Origin: Caldisericales bacterium
GTDB lineage: Bacteria; Caldisericota; Caldisericia; JAAYUI01
DNA length: 64,000 bases
NCBI GenBank assembly: GCA_022707885.1
Contig: JAKIZT010000003.1
Coordinates: 1 to 64,000, forward strand
Direction of reading: 5' to 3'
Made by a program: the position numbers and the translations under genes. Positions 44,161 through 51,888 of the stretch are shown piece by piece (position 1 is the stretch's first letter; every line of letters starts with the position of its first letter). Under the pieces are notes generated by a model that made no database searches, was not told where the DNA came from, and saw nothing but the letters and a program-made list of their open reading frames with translations.

Positions 44161-45456
44161 ATGAACATTTGGCAACAGGTCCTTCAGGTTATCCAGCAGG
44201 ATGTAACAAAACCAACTTTTGAAATGTGGTTTGCAACCTCCGAGCTCCTCTCGGAGACCTACGACAGATTGGTCGTCTCTGTCCCTTCCGAATTCGCCAA
44301 GGACTGGCTCCAGTCAAAGTACTACAATACCATTCAGAACATTCTTCATGACCTCACCGGAAAAGACATCGACATTACGTTTGTGGTGCAGAGGAGCATG
44401 GAACACGTTCCAGAAATGGAAGAGCCGCAAACAAACGACCACACCCTAAATCCCAAATATACCTTTTCATCCTTTGTTGTGGGCAATTCAAACAAGTTTG
44501 CCCATGCGGCTTGTCTTGCTGCCGCCAGGGACCCGGGAAGGGCTTACAACCCACTTTTCATATATGGTGGTGTCGGTTTGGGGAAAACCCATCTTTTACA
44601 AGCAATAGGGCATGAGATTCTGGCAAGAAAACCCGCCGCAGACCTTATCTATACGACGACAGAGAAGTTTACAAACGAAGTGGTCTATGCGATCCAGCAA
44701 AACAGGATACCGGAGTTTCACGAGTACTACAGAACTGTCGAAGTACTGCTCATTGATGACATCCAGTTCCTCACCGGCAAGGAGAGGACTCAGGAGGAGT
44801 TCTTCCACGCATTCAATGCCCTCTATGACAGGAGTCGCCAGATAGTTGTAACCTCGGACAGGCCGCCCAAGGAACTCCAGGGGATTGCAGACAGATTAAG
44901 GTCCAGGTTTGAAATGGGTCTCCTTGCAGACATCCAGCCACCCGACCTTGAAACAAGGATAGCGATCCTCCAGAAGAAGGCCAGTCTAGAGCATGTGGAT
45001 ATCCCCCAGGAAGTAATCAATTACGTCGCAGGGCACGGTTTCTCAAACATACGAGAACTCGAGGGGTCACTTGTCAGGCTCGTTGCGGTGGCATCGCTCC
45101 AGAACAGGGAGCTCACCCTCGAGGTTGCAAGGGAAGTGCTCAGGGACATTGTTCCAAAGGGAAACCGCAGGATAACCATAACAAGGATCATGGAGGAGGT
45201 TGCAAGGTTCTTCAAGCTTGATGTCAAGGACCTCACTGCACGCAGGCGCACTCATGACATAGCCATACCGAGGCAAATAGCCATGTACCTTGCAAGAGAG
45301 TATACGGATGATAGCCTCATAGCCATTGGTGAGCAGTTCGGGGGCAGGGACCACACCACCGTAATGTATGCCTATGACAAAATCACTCAGGAAAGGCGGT
45401 CGGATCAGACGCTTGATGCTGCGATACATGAGATCCTTTCCATCCTCGAAAGGTAA
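44161..45456 (+). CDS. dnaA: Chromosomal replication initiator DnaA
   Basis: 431 residues, all four domains. Domain I (about 1-80: WQQVLQVIQQDVTKPTFEMW) starts at the ATG; the linker is short (about 82-97), making the protein compact. The AAA+ domain has Walker A GGVGLGKT (136-143), Walker B VLLIDDIQFL (about 197-206), sensor motifs and the arginine-finger region. Domain IV carries the DnaA signature GGRDHTTVMYAYDKI near the C-terminus. It binds DnaA boxes and unwinds oriC. It is divergent from giant gene C and followed by a region with DnaA-box-like sites, then the HRDC gene and hisS. Confidence 0.97.
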   Translation: MNIWQQVLQVIQQDVTKPTFEMWFATSELLSETYDRLVVSVPSEFAKDWLQSKYYNTIQNILHDLTGKDIDITFVVQRSMEHVPEMEEPQTNDHTLNPKYTFSSFVVGNSNKFAHAACLAAARDPGRAYNPLFIYGGVGLGKTHLLQAIGHEILARKPAADLIYTTTEKFTNEVVYAIQQNRIPEFHEYYRTVEVLLIDDIQFLTGKERTQEEFFHAFNALYDRSRQIVVTSDRPPKELQGIADRLRSRFEMGLLADIQPPDLETRIAILQKKASLEHVDIPQEVINYVAGHGFSNIRELEGSLVRLVAVASLQNRELTLEVAREVLRDIVPKGNRRITITRIMEEVARFFKLDVKDLTARRRTHDIAIPRQIAMYLAREYTDDSLIAIGEQFGGRDHTTVMYAYDKITQERRSDQTLDAAIHEILSILER

Positions 45457-45618
45457 TCCACACTTTAGACAAGTTATAAGAAAATTTTTCTTAGGACAAT
45501 TTGTAGCAGGCTCGTTGCAAAAATTGCCTTATACACCTTATCAACATACTTATTATGATTATGAAGTTTTTGCATCCAAAAACGTAACTCATAATAAAGG
45601 TGTTGACACTGTGGAAAA
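45454..45618. other. DnaA-box-like sites downstream of dnaA
   Basis: Within an AT-rich 200-bp gap: TAATCCACA (45454-45462), TTATACACC (45529-45537), TTATCAACA (45538-45546) and, on the minus strand, TTTTCCACA (45610-45618). The first and third have one mismatch to TTATCCACA, and the last fits TTWTNCACA. This could be an origin element or dnaA autoregulation; see also 47853-47882 and 53663-53823. Confidence 0.4.
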
Positions 45619-45657
45619 CTGGAGAGGATACAGGGAAAGAAAGGGGAGGTTATGACT

Positions 45658-46197
45658 ATGGGGACAGTTAGGAACATGTGGGAAAAGTGGAATATTGTAG
45701 GAGGGTATGATATAAGGCCAGCCTGTAAGATATTTAGGATAAACATGCTTCCGGGAGATGAGACAAAAGATATGGAAGCACTAAATGATTTCTTATCTTC
45801 TAGAACCATTCTTTCGGTGCAGCCGCAATTTGTACCGTCAAAAGTGGATCACTGGCTTGTGTTTGTTATCTATTACGATGTCGAGCATGATAGGCAAAAC
45901 GGTGGCAACCCGCGAAAAACTGAGGTTATCCCAGACGAGGAAGCTGAAGCACCACCGAGACCTGACTATGATGAAAGCCTAGCAGAAAAGCTTAGGGTCT
46001 GGCGATCAAAAGAGGCAAAAAGTAGAGGCTGGCCAGCCTATATCATCCTTTATAATAAAACGATAGAGGATATAGCGAGAAAAATGCCGACAAGCCTCGA
46101 AAACCTCCTGCAAGTCGAGGGTGCCAATAAAAGGACAATAGAAGAATTCAGCTCCGAGATACTGGGGATAGTCAGAGAGCATATCAAGGAGATATAA
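45658..46197 (+). CDS. HRDC-domain protein
   Basis: 179 residues from the ATG at 45658, 8 nt after GGGGAGG; an ATG at 45652 is too close. The C-terminal 75 residues are an HRDC domain (EKLRVWRSKEAKSRGWPAYI, ILYNKTIEDIARKMPTSLEN, VEGANKRTIEEFSSEI), the nucleic-acid-binding module of RecQ helicases and RNase D. The N-terminal 95 residues match no domain I know, and no helicase or nuclease motor is present. Sandwiched between dnaA and hisS and overlapping the hisS start by 1 nt (TAATG), it may bind DNA structures near the origin (inference). Confidence 0.8.
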   Translation: MGTVRNMWEKWNIVGGYDIRPACKIFRINMLPGDETKDMEALNDFLSSRTILSVQPQFVPSKVDHWLVFVIYYDVEHDRQNGGNPRKTEVIPDEEAEAPPRPDYDESLAEKLRVWRSKEAKSRGWPAYIILYNKTIEDIARKMPTSLENLLQVEGANKRTIEEFSSEILGIVREHIKEI

Positions 46198-47486
46198 TGA
46201 AAGCACCACAAATATTGTCAGGTTTCCAGGATCTGCTTCCCGGCGACATGATAGCCCGTAATAAGGTAATGTCCATGATCAGGTCCGTTTTTGAATCTCA
46301 TGGTTTTGAGCCCATCGAGACCCCTTCCCTTGAGTATTATGAAACACTTACAGGGAAAGAGGGCGGGGAATCCGAGATGCTCATGTACGATTTCACTGAC
46401 CATGGCGACAGACATGTTGGACTCATCTACGATTTGACCGTTCCGATTTCAAGGGTAATGGCAACATACCAGGACATACCAAAACCATTCAAGAGGTACC
46501 AGATACAACGCGTCTACAGGGCCGAACGCCCGCAAAAGGGAAGGTTTAGGGAATTCTACCAGTGCGACGTGGACATCTTCGGGACCGCCTCGCCACTTTC
46601 TGATGCCGAAATAGTTTCAATACTGTCTGATTCTCTTGTTGGGATGGGTTTCAAAGATTTCAATGTCCTGGTCAACCACAGGGGAGTAATGCAGGGAATA
46701 ATGAGAACTTGTGGTGTGCCCAAGGAAACGCTTAAGGAATCCATAGTGATTGTGGACAAGCTGGATAAAATAGGACCAGACGGAGTGGCCAGAGAGCTTG
46801 AGGCAAAGGGTGTCCCATCGGCCGGGAAAATAGTGGAAATGATATCGGTTCAGGGTGATGCTGGCGTTGTGATCCCAACTCTTAAAGGAATGCTTTCTGG
46901 TGATGAGGAAGCAGTCCAGGCATTGGACAATATCAAACAAATCATTGAGCTTGCCGGTGCTATGAATGCAAAGGTGAAGTTTGACCCGTCCCTCGCAAGG
47001 GGGCAATCATACTACACGGGCCCGGTTTTTGAAGCAAGGCTCGAGACGCCAAAGATTGGCTCAGTTGCCGGTGGTGGCAGGTATGACAACCTGATAGGCA
47101 TATTCTCTGGAAACCAGGTGTGTGCAACCGGAGCTTCGCTTGGAATAGACAGAATCATGGCCGCAATGAGGGAAATTGGCATGATAAGCGACACAAAGAC
47201 CATAGCAAAGGTCCAAATCTGCCACTTTGGCGAGGGCTCTACACCCCTTGCACTTGAATGTGCAAAAACCATCCGTGAATCAGGTGTTCCGTGTGACCTC
47301 TATTGTGGCGATGGCGACATCAGGAAACAGATAAAATATGCCTCAAAAAAGGGTGTTCCATATATTGCAATAATCGGTGAGGATGAGGCAAAATCATCGA
47401 CAGTGTTGATAAAGAACATGGAAACAGGGGAACAGGAGAAGGTTGAATTTTCAAAACTTGGAGAAGTAGCTAGTCAGCTGGCCTGA
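46197..47486 (+). CDS. hisS: Histidine--tRNA ligase
   Basis: 429 residues, class II synthetase. Seen: N-terminal GFQDLLPGDMIARNKV, motif 1 region with PSLEYYETLTGKEGGESEM, motif 2 VYRAERPQKGRFREFYQCDV, the histidine-specific LARGQSYYTGPVFEAR and VAGGGRYDNLI, motif 3 GASLGIDRIMA, and a C-terminal anticodon-binding domain (about 335-425). The enzyme charges tRNA-His. Translationally coupled to the HRDC gene by a TAATG overlap with AAGGAG ahead of it. Confidence 0.96.
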   Translation: MKAPQILSGFQDLLPGDMIARNKVMSMIRSVFESHGFEPIETPSLEYYETLTGKEGGESEMLMYDFTDHGDRHVGLIYDLTVPISRVMATYQDIPKPFKRYQIQRVYRAERPQKGRFREFYQCDVDIFGTASPLSDAEIVSILSDSLVGMGFKDFNVLVNHRGVMQGIMRTCGVPKETLKESIVIVDKLDKIGPDGVARELEAKGVPSAGKIVEMISVQGDAGVVIPTLKGMLSGDEEAVQALDNIKQIIELAGAMNAKVKFDPSLARGQSYYTGPVFEARLETPKIGSVAGGGRYDNLIGIFSGNQVCATGASLGIDRIMAAMREIGMISDTKTIAKVQICHFGEGSTPLALECAKTIRESGVPCDLYCGDGDIRKQIKYASKKGVPYIAIIGEDEAKSSTVLIKNMETGEQEKVEFSKLGEVASQLA

Positions 47487-47872
47487 GAGTTTTAAACAAT
47501 CCTGATGGTTTTCCAGCTTGTGGTTTAATCACCAGTTATTTTAAAGATGGCAAGAACAGTTGTCACTGCACGCTTTGGAAAATAAGTGAACAAATGTTAA
47601 AGATTTAATATGGTTCGAGACACTGGTTTAAAAACTGATTCCTATACGATGTGAGGGAAAGTTTAGTTTTGCCATTTTCATCTGGAAATTTGAAGTAAAT
47701 CAACAAAAAGATAGATTTCAGCAGCGAATATCAAGCATTTAAAACCAAAAAACAACCTGTGTAATTTGTAAATGTATGGCAAAATTTCACCCACGATTGT
47801 TTAACACTTATTTACATAATCGAAAGAACCTTGCACCCAAGGTTTCGGTAAAGTTTCCACATATCCACAAAA
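47487..47872. other. AT-rich convergent intergenic region with DnaA-box-like triplet
   Basis: 386 bp between convergent hisS and hutH without a gene. Near the hutH end are GTTTCCACA (47853-47861), ATATCCACA (47861-47869) and TAATCCACA (47874-47882, just inside hutH), close DnaA-box relatives. AACCTTG-CACC-CAAGGTT (47827-47844) is a perfect small hairpin that may end hutH transcription weakly. Nothing else recognised. Confidence 0.4.
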
Positions 47873-49447
47873 TTAATCCACAACATCACTGCTCCAAATA
47901 TCAGATATTGGATTGATGAGTGTTTTATCTAAAACCATGTCACGCATGAGGCCAATTTTTGATGACAATGGCTGGTCAGCCTGTATGTATGGAACTTTCT
48001 GCCTTACTTTGCCAAGGACGGTCTTTATTGGATATGAAATATCATTAATGGACAATCCAAGCGAGGAAAGCCTCATTTCAAGGGCCTGAAACGCTGTAAG
48101 CAGTTCAATACTCACAATCCATGACAGGTTGTCCACAATCTTCCACAGTTTCCAGGCTGAAATAGGAGCCATTGAAACATGGTCCTCCTGATCCTCACAG
48201 GTGGGGATGGAATCGACACAGGCCGGATGTGAAAGTGTCTTGCATGCAGAAACAAGCGAGGCTGCGGTGTATTGCGGGATCATGAAGCCTGATGAAAGGC
48301 CAGGGTTGCCTGTGAGAAATGATGGAAGGCCCGAGAGATGGGAATTGATGAGCCTGAATGTGCGCCTTTCCGACATCGAGCCAAGATCGGTAAACGACAT
48401 GCAGAGGAGATCGCAAGACTGGGCGACTGGTGCCCCGTGGAAATTCCCCCCGGAGAGCACGTCACCATAGATGAGCGGGTTGTCTGTCACCGAATTCATC
48501 TCGACTGACAGTTGTTCAAGCGCAAAGGTAATTGCGTCTCTTACGGCGCCACCAACCTGCGGGGCACACCTTATCGAATACGCATCCTGCACTTTTTCTT
48601 TGTCAAAATCAATGAGTGCCGAATCCTTGAGCAGGTTCCTTATAACTTCGGCCTGTTTCTTGTGCCCCTTGTGGGGTCTTGCGACCGAGACACGCTCGTC
48701 AAACGGGCTTGATTTTGCAAGCAGGGCCTGGGCTGATGCGGCAAGGGCTATGTCCCATGCCTCAAGCGAGAGGATGCCCCTCTCTATGGCAAGCAGGCCA
48801 AGCGATGTGGAAACCTGGCAACCGTTGTTAAGTGCCAGGCCTTCCTTTGATGTAAGCTTGACCGGTTTTAGGCCGGCGTCATCAAGGGCCTTTCTGGAGT
48901 GTTTTTCTGTCCAGGAATTACTTTCATGGCAGAAGACCATGAATTCCGGGTCGCTGTTGTCAATAAGGCAGCAAGCGATTGTGGATAGAAGTGCCAGGTC
49001 GCCAGAAGCACCAACCGAGCCGTAAAGCGGGACTTTGGGTATGATCTCCCTGTTGACCATCTGCACAAGCAGTTCGACAACCTCTGGTCTTATGCCAGAA
49101 TGCCCAAGGCAGAGCGTGTTTGCCCTCAAGATCATGGCACCCCTGACAACATCTATTGGAAGTGGCTCGCCAACTGCGCATGAATGGGAGCGTATGAGAT
49201 TCTCCTGGAGAAGCTCCAGGTCACCTGATGGAATTTTTACCCTTGCAAGGCTCCCAAAACCTGTATTGACGCCATAAACTGCCGCATCTCCCTTGGTAAC
49301 CTCATCAACCATCTTCCTGCAATCGGACATCTTTTCCATGGGTTCTTTGCCAATTGCTGATTTTGCGTGTCCGTGTGACAGATCAAGAAAAGACCTGAAA
49401 TCAAGATTTTCACCAAGATTGATGTTTCTCAAGGTTACCTCCAACAA
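47873..49447 (-). CDS. hutH: Histidine ammonia-lyase
   Basis: 524 residues. The MIO cofactor triad A147-S148-G149 sits in LYGSVGASGDLALLS, with YGVNTGFGSLA and the C-terminal GGNFHGAPVAQSCD and SIPTCEDQEDHVSM of the HAL family. The enzyme deaminates histidine to urocanate. No hutU, hutI or hutG is nearby, so the rest of the pathway must be elsewhere or the enzyme stands alone. Start uncertain: TTG at 49447, with a -10-like TTAAAC 7 nt upstream, or TTG at 49432, with GGAGGT 4-5 nt upstream. Aromatic or tyrosine ammonia-lyase activity is the alternative within this family; the conserved sequence favours histidine. Confidence 0.92.
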   Translation of the reverse strand: MLEVTLRNINLGENLDFRSFLDLSHGHAKSAIGKEPMEKMSDCRKMVDEVTKGDAAVYGVNTGFGSLARVKIPSGDLELLQENLIRSHSCAVGEPLPIDVVRGAMILRANTLCLGHSGIRPEVVELLVQMVNREIIPKVPLYGSVGASGDLALLSTIACCLIDNSDPEFMVFCHESNSWTEKHSRKALDDAGLKPVKLTSKEGLALNNGCQVSTSLGLLAIERGILSLEAWDIALAASAQALLAKSSPFDERVSVARPHKGHKKQAEVIRNLLKDSALIDFDKEKVQDAYSIRCAPQVGGAVRDAITFALEQLSVEMNSVTDNPLIYGDVLSGGNFHGAPVAQSCDLLCMSFTDLGSMSERRTFRLINSHLSGLPSFLTGNPGLSSGFMIPQYTAASLVSACKTLSHPACVDSIPTCEDQEDHVSMAPISAWKLWKIVDNLSWIVSIELLTAFQALEMRLSSLGLSINDISYPIKTVLGKVRQKVPYIQADQPLSSKIGLMRDMVLDKTLINPISDIWSSDVVD

Positions 49448-49504
49448 AAAGGTTTAAGGATTGGATTGGTTTTGTCAATGAAACACCGGTTTGCCGGCAG
49501 TTAA

Positions 49505-49522
49505 TGTTTCACGATGTTTCAC
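49505..49522 (+). repeat. parS: parS-like direct half-site pair 1
   Basis: TGTTTCAC-GA-TGTTTCAC. Each half is exactly one arm of the bacterial parS palindrome, but both arms point the same way, 10 bp apart. A reverse partial arm ATGAAACA lies at 49478-49485. The gap 49448-49941 holds no gene, only these pairs and a DnaA-box-like site at 49808-49816. Confidence 0.65.
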
Positions 49523-49598
49523 GGAATAAGCCCGTAAATTCTAAAAATTATATGTACTGGAAAGAGTTTAATATCAGTATCATCAAAGTCAGCTAAAA

Positions 49599-49616
49599 TG
49601 TTTCACGGTGTTTCAC
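49599..49616 (+). repeat. parS: parS-like direct half-site pair 2
   Basis: AAAA-TGTTTCAC-GG-TGTTTCAC, 94 bp after pair 1. Confidence 0.65.
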
Positions 49617-49783
49617 AGCAGGATGGAACAGCAATGGGTCGCTTATGGAAGACAGTCGTTTGGCAAACTGGACGAACTGTAATGCCATCGTTCTGAATAA
49701 GATTGTAGACAATTTAGGGGATTATTTTGGGGCATATAAAAGAGAGTTTTATTTGGCCATCCACTCGAAGACTAAACAAAAAA

Positions 49784-49801
49784 TGTTTCACAATGTTTCA
49801 C
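49784..49801 (+). repeat. parS: parS-like direct half-site pair 3
   Basis: AAA-TGTTTCAC-AA-TGTTTCAC, 185 bp after pair 2, about twice the 93-bp interval of the others. Confidence 0.65.
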
Positions 49802-49876
49802 ACATTTTGTGGATATGTTAATAAGAGTTCGAAAAAACCAAGCCTCCTTGACATTGTGGGCTTTATTGGTATAAAA

Positions 49877-49894
49877 TGTTTCACGGCGTTTCAC
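49877..49894 (+). repeat. parS: parS-like direct half-site pair 4
   Basis: AAAA-TGTTTCAC-GG-CGTTTCAC (one mismatch in the second arm), 93 bp after pair 3 and 48 bp before ssrA. Confidence 0.62.
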
Positions 49895-49941
49895 AATAGC
49901 ATGAATGAATTTTTTTGTGTAAAAGCCGATAATAACATCAT

Positions 49942-50287
49942 GGGGGTGAAAGGTCTCGACACTTGACAATTGAAGGAACAGGCAAGCCGAGGTTGGTCCA
50001 GGGCCTCGTAAAAAATGGACCACGGCATAACTGCCACAAATAATTACGCACTCGCCGCCTAATTAGGCGACACGGCAACCGGTGAGAGTGGCGCTGGTAA
50101 CTGGAAGCCGACGCACAAGTGCCCCCAAGTCATCTGCCGCCCGGGCGGGTAGCCCATGGTACAATCCGGGCAACCCTCTGCCAAAGGGCAAGCCATAGGC
50201 TAAGAGGGTAAACGGCTTGCAAAGCTTGTAATTCCTGTCTTTCGAAAGGCAAGTTGGACACGGGTTCGAATCCCGTCACCTCCACCA
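49942..50287 (+). ncRNA. ssrA: Transfer-messenger RNA (tmRNA)
   Basis: 346 nt. The 5' end GGGGGTGAAAGGTCTCGAC pairs with the 3' end CACCTCCACCA (7-bp acceptor stem with one G-U, encoded CCA), and the T arm reads GGTTCGAATCC. The tag reading frame ends AATNNYALAA-type: codons read ...ATNNYALAA then TAA at about 50060; the resume codon is probably the GGC before ATA-ACT, giving a tag of about 12 residues (GITATNNYALAA). Pseudoknot-like GC stems follow. The RNA rescues stalled ribosomes with SmpB. It lies 13 nt upstream of parA. Confidence 0.95.
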
Positions 50288-50293
50288 AAAAAG

Positions 50294-50301
50294 GTGAAAC
50301 A
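50294..50301 (-). promoter_or_regulatory. Single reverse parS-like half-site over the parA start
   Basis: GTGAAACA overlaps the A of the parA ATG and its ribosome site AGGTG. It is the exact reverse complement of TGTTTCAC, hence a possible ParB contact that could regulate parA-parB. As an 8-mer it could also be chance. Confidence 0.35.
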
Positions 50302-51065
50302 TGGGCAAGATCCTTGCGCTTTCAAACCAGAAGGGCGGAGTTGGAAAAACAACTACCGCCGTAAATCTAGGCTACGCCCTTGCAAAGAGGGGCGTAAAAT
50401 GCCTTATTTGCGACATTGATCCACAGGGCAATGCGACAACTGGTGTTGGCGTCGACCGGATGGACGTCAAGAAGTCCACTTACGACCTTTTGATAGGCCA
50501 GGGGACGCTTGATGAAATTACCATCCCAACACAATACCAGAACCTTTCGATAATACCTTCGAAGGTTGATCTGGCCGGTGCAGAGGTGGAGCTTGTCGAT
50601 CTGGAACAGAGAGAACATAGATTGAAAGAGGGTTTGAAGACCGCAAAGGAAAAGTTTGAGTTTACCCTCATTGATTGCCCACCATCACTCGGGCTTTTGA
50701 CAATAAATGCCCTTGTTGCATCAGACCAGGTGCTTATTCCGATACAGACCGAATATTACGCGCTGGAAGGGTTGTCCCAGCTACTTTCAACTGTAAATCT
50801 TATCCACAGAACACTTAACCCAACGCTTTCAATATTTGGAGTTCTCCTCACGATGTATGATGAGAGGACAACCCTTTCCAGGCAAGTCGCCTCGGAAGTA
50901 AAAAAATATTTCGGTGACCAGCTTTTCCAGTCAGTAATCCCAAGGAATGTCAGAGTATCCGAAGCCCCTTCCTATGGCCAGCCAATCTCAGTCTATGACC
51001 CTACCTCAAAAGGGGCATCATCATATGAACAACTGGCCGAGGAGGTGCTCAAAGGTGGCAGGTAA
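50301..51065 (+). CDS. parA: Chromosome-partitioning ATPase ParA (Soj)
   Basis: 254 residues, the short chromosomal type without an N-terminal HTH. Deviant Walker A KGGVGKTT (11-18), Walker A' CDIDPQGNATTG, Walker B TLIDCPPSLGLLT, and the C-terminal DNA-binding basic patch VIPRNVRVSEAPSYGQPI. The ATPase binds DNA non-specifically and moves or loads origins with ParB. ParB follows with an 11-nt overlap, and parS-like repeats lie upstream, so this is the parABS locus. Confidence 0.96.
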   Translation: MGKILALSNQKGGVGKTTTAVNLGYALAKRGVKCLICDIDPQGNATTGVGVDRMDVKKSTYDLLIGQGTLDEITIPTQYQNLSIIPSKVDLAGAEVELVDLEQREHRLKEGLKTAKEKFEFTLIDCPPSLGLLTINALVASDQVLIPIQTEYYALEGLSQLLSTVNLIHRTLNPTLSIFGVLLTMYDERTTLSRQVASEVKKYFGDQLFQSVIPRNVRVSEAPSYGQPISVYDPTSKGASSYEQLAEEVLKGGR

Positions 51066-51888
51066 GTTTGGGTTGGGAAAAGGTCTCGGGGCCTTGCTCC
51101 CGAGCGAAGAGGTTTCAAGCGGTGTTGTAGAGCTCTCGACTGATGCAATCACCTACTCCCCATACCAGCCAAGGACCGCCCTTGACGAAGCGGCACTGCA
51201 GGAGCTGGCGCAATCGATAAAAAAGTCTGGTGTAATACAGCCAATTGTTGTCAGGAGGGTCAGGAATGGCTTTGAGCTTATTGCTGGTGAAAGAAGGCTC
51301 AGGGCAGCAAGACTGGCCGGTTTTGAGAAAATCCCCGTTGTCATAAGGGAGATATCTGACATTGATGCGGCAGAGTTCGCCCTTGTGGAGAACATACAGA
51401 GGGAAGATCTCAATCCTATAGATATAGCCAGGGCTATGAAGAGGCTCCGCGAGGAATTTGGCTACACGCAAGAGTCAATCGCAGACGGTATCAAAAAGAG
51501 CAGGCCTTATGTTGCAAACCTTCTGAGGCTCCTTGATCTTCCTGATATCGTCCAGGATGCAATACTCAAGGGGACAATATCAGAGGGCCACGGAAGAACA
51601 ATTCTCCCGCTCAAGGACGAGGGGCTCATGCTGGGCATGATGCAAAGGATCATTACCAGCCAGATGTCTGTAAGGGAAACAGAAAAAGCCGTAAAAAAGA
51701 TACAGGAAGAAACCCCAACAGAGAGACCCCAGCCCCGGGAAGAAGAGAAGGCTCATGAAGCAATCCTTGCAGAAACTGCACTCAGGGAAACCTTGGGAAC
51801 CAAGGTGAGGGTATTAAAAGACAAGATAGAGATTGAGTATTATGGAAAAGAAGATCTTGAAAGGATATGTGAGGTCATTGCAAAATGA
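51055..51888 (+). CDS. parB: Chromosome-partitioning protein ParB (Spo0J)
   Basis: 277 residues from the GTG at 51055, with GGAGG 9 nt upstream; the product begins with the family-typical (V)AGKFGLGKGLGALLP, which includes the ParA-stimulating basic tip. The CTP-binding domain has GERRLRA (78-84) and ENIQREDLNPID. The HTH follows (about 135-160: GYTQESIADGIKKSRPYVAN), then a C-terminal dimerisation domain. The protein is conventional, which makes the head-to-tail half-sites at 49505-49894 notable. It overlaps parA by 11 nt and the PEGA gene by 4 nt. Confidence 0.95.
   Translation: MAGKFGLGKGLGALLPSEEVSSGVVELSTDAITYSPYQPRTALDEAALQELAQSIKKSGVIQPIVVRRVRNGFELIAGERRLRAARLAGFEKIPVVIREISDIDAAEFALVENIQREDLNPIDIARAMKRLREEFGYTQESIADGIKKSRPYVANLLRLLDLPDIVQDAILKGTISEGHGRTILPLKDEGLMLGMMQRIITSQMSVRETEKAVKKIQEETPTERPQPREEEKAHEAILAETALRETLGTKVRVLKDKIEIEYYGKEDLERICEVIAK

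Noticed and set aside
49505..49894. CRISPR array
   Set aside because: The repeats are short 8-bp arms in pairs, spacers are unequal and long (about 75 or 167 bp), and no cas genes are present.
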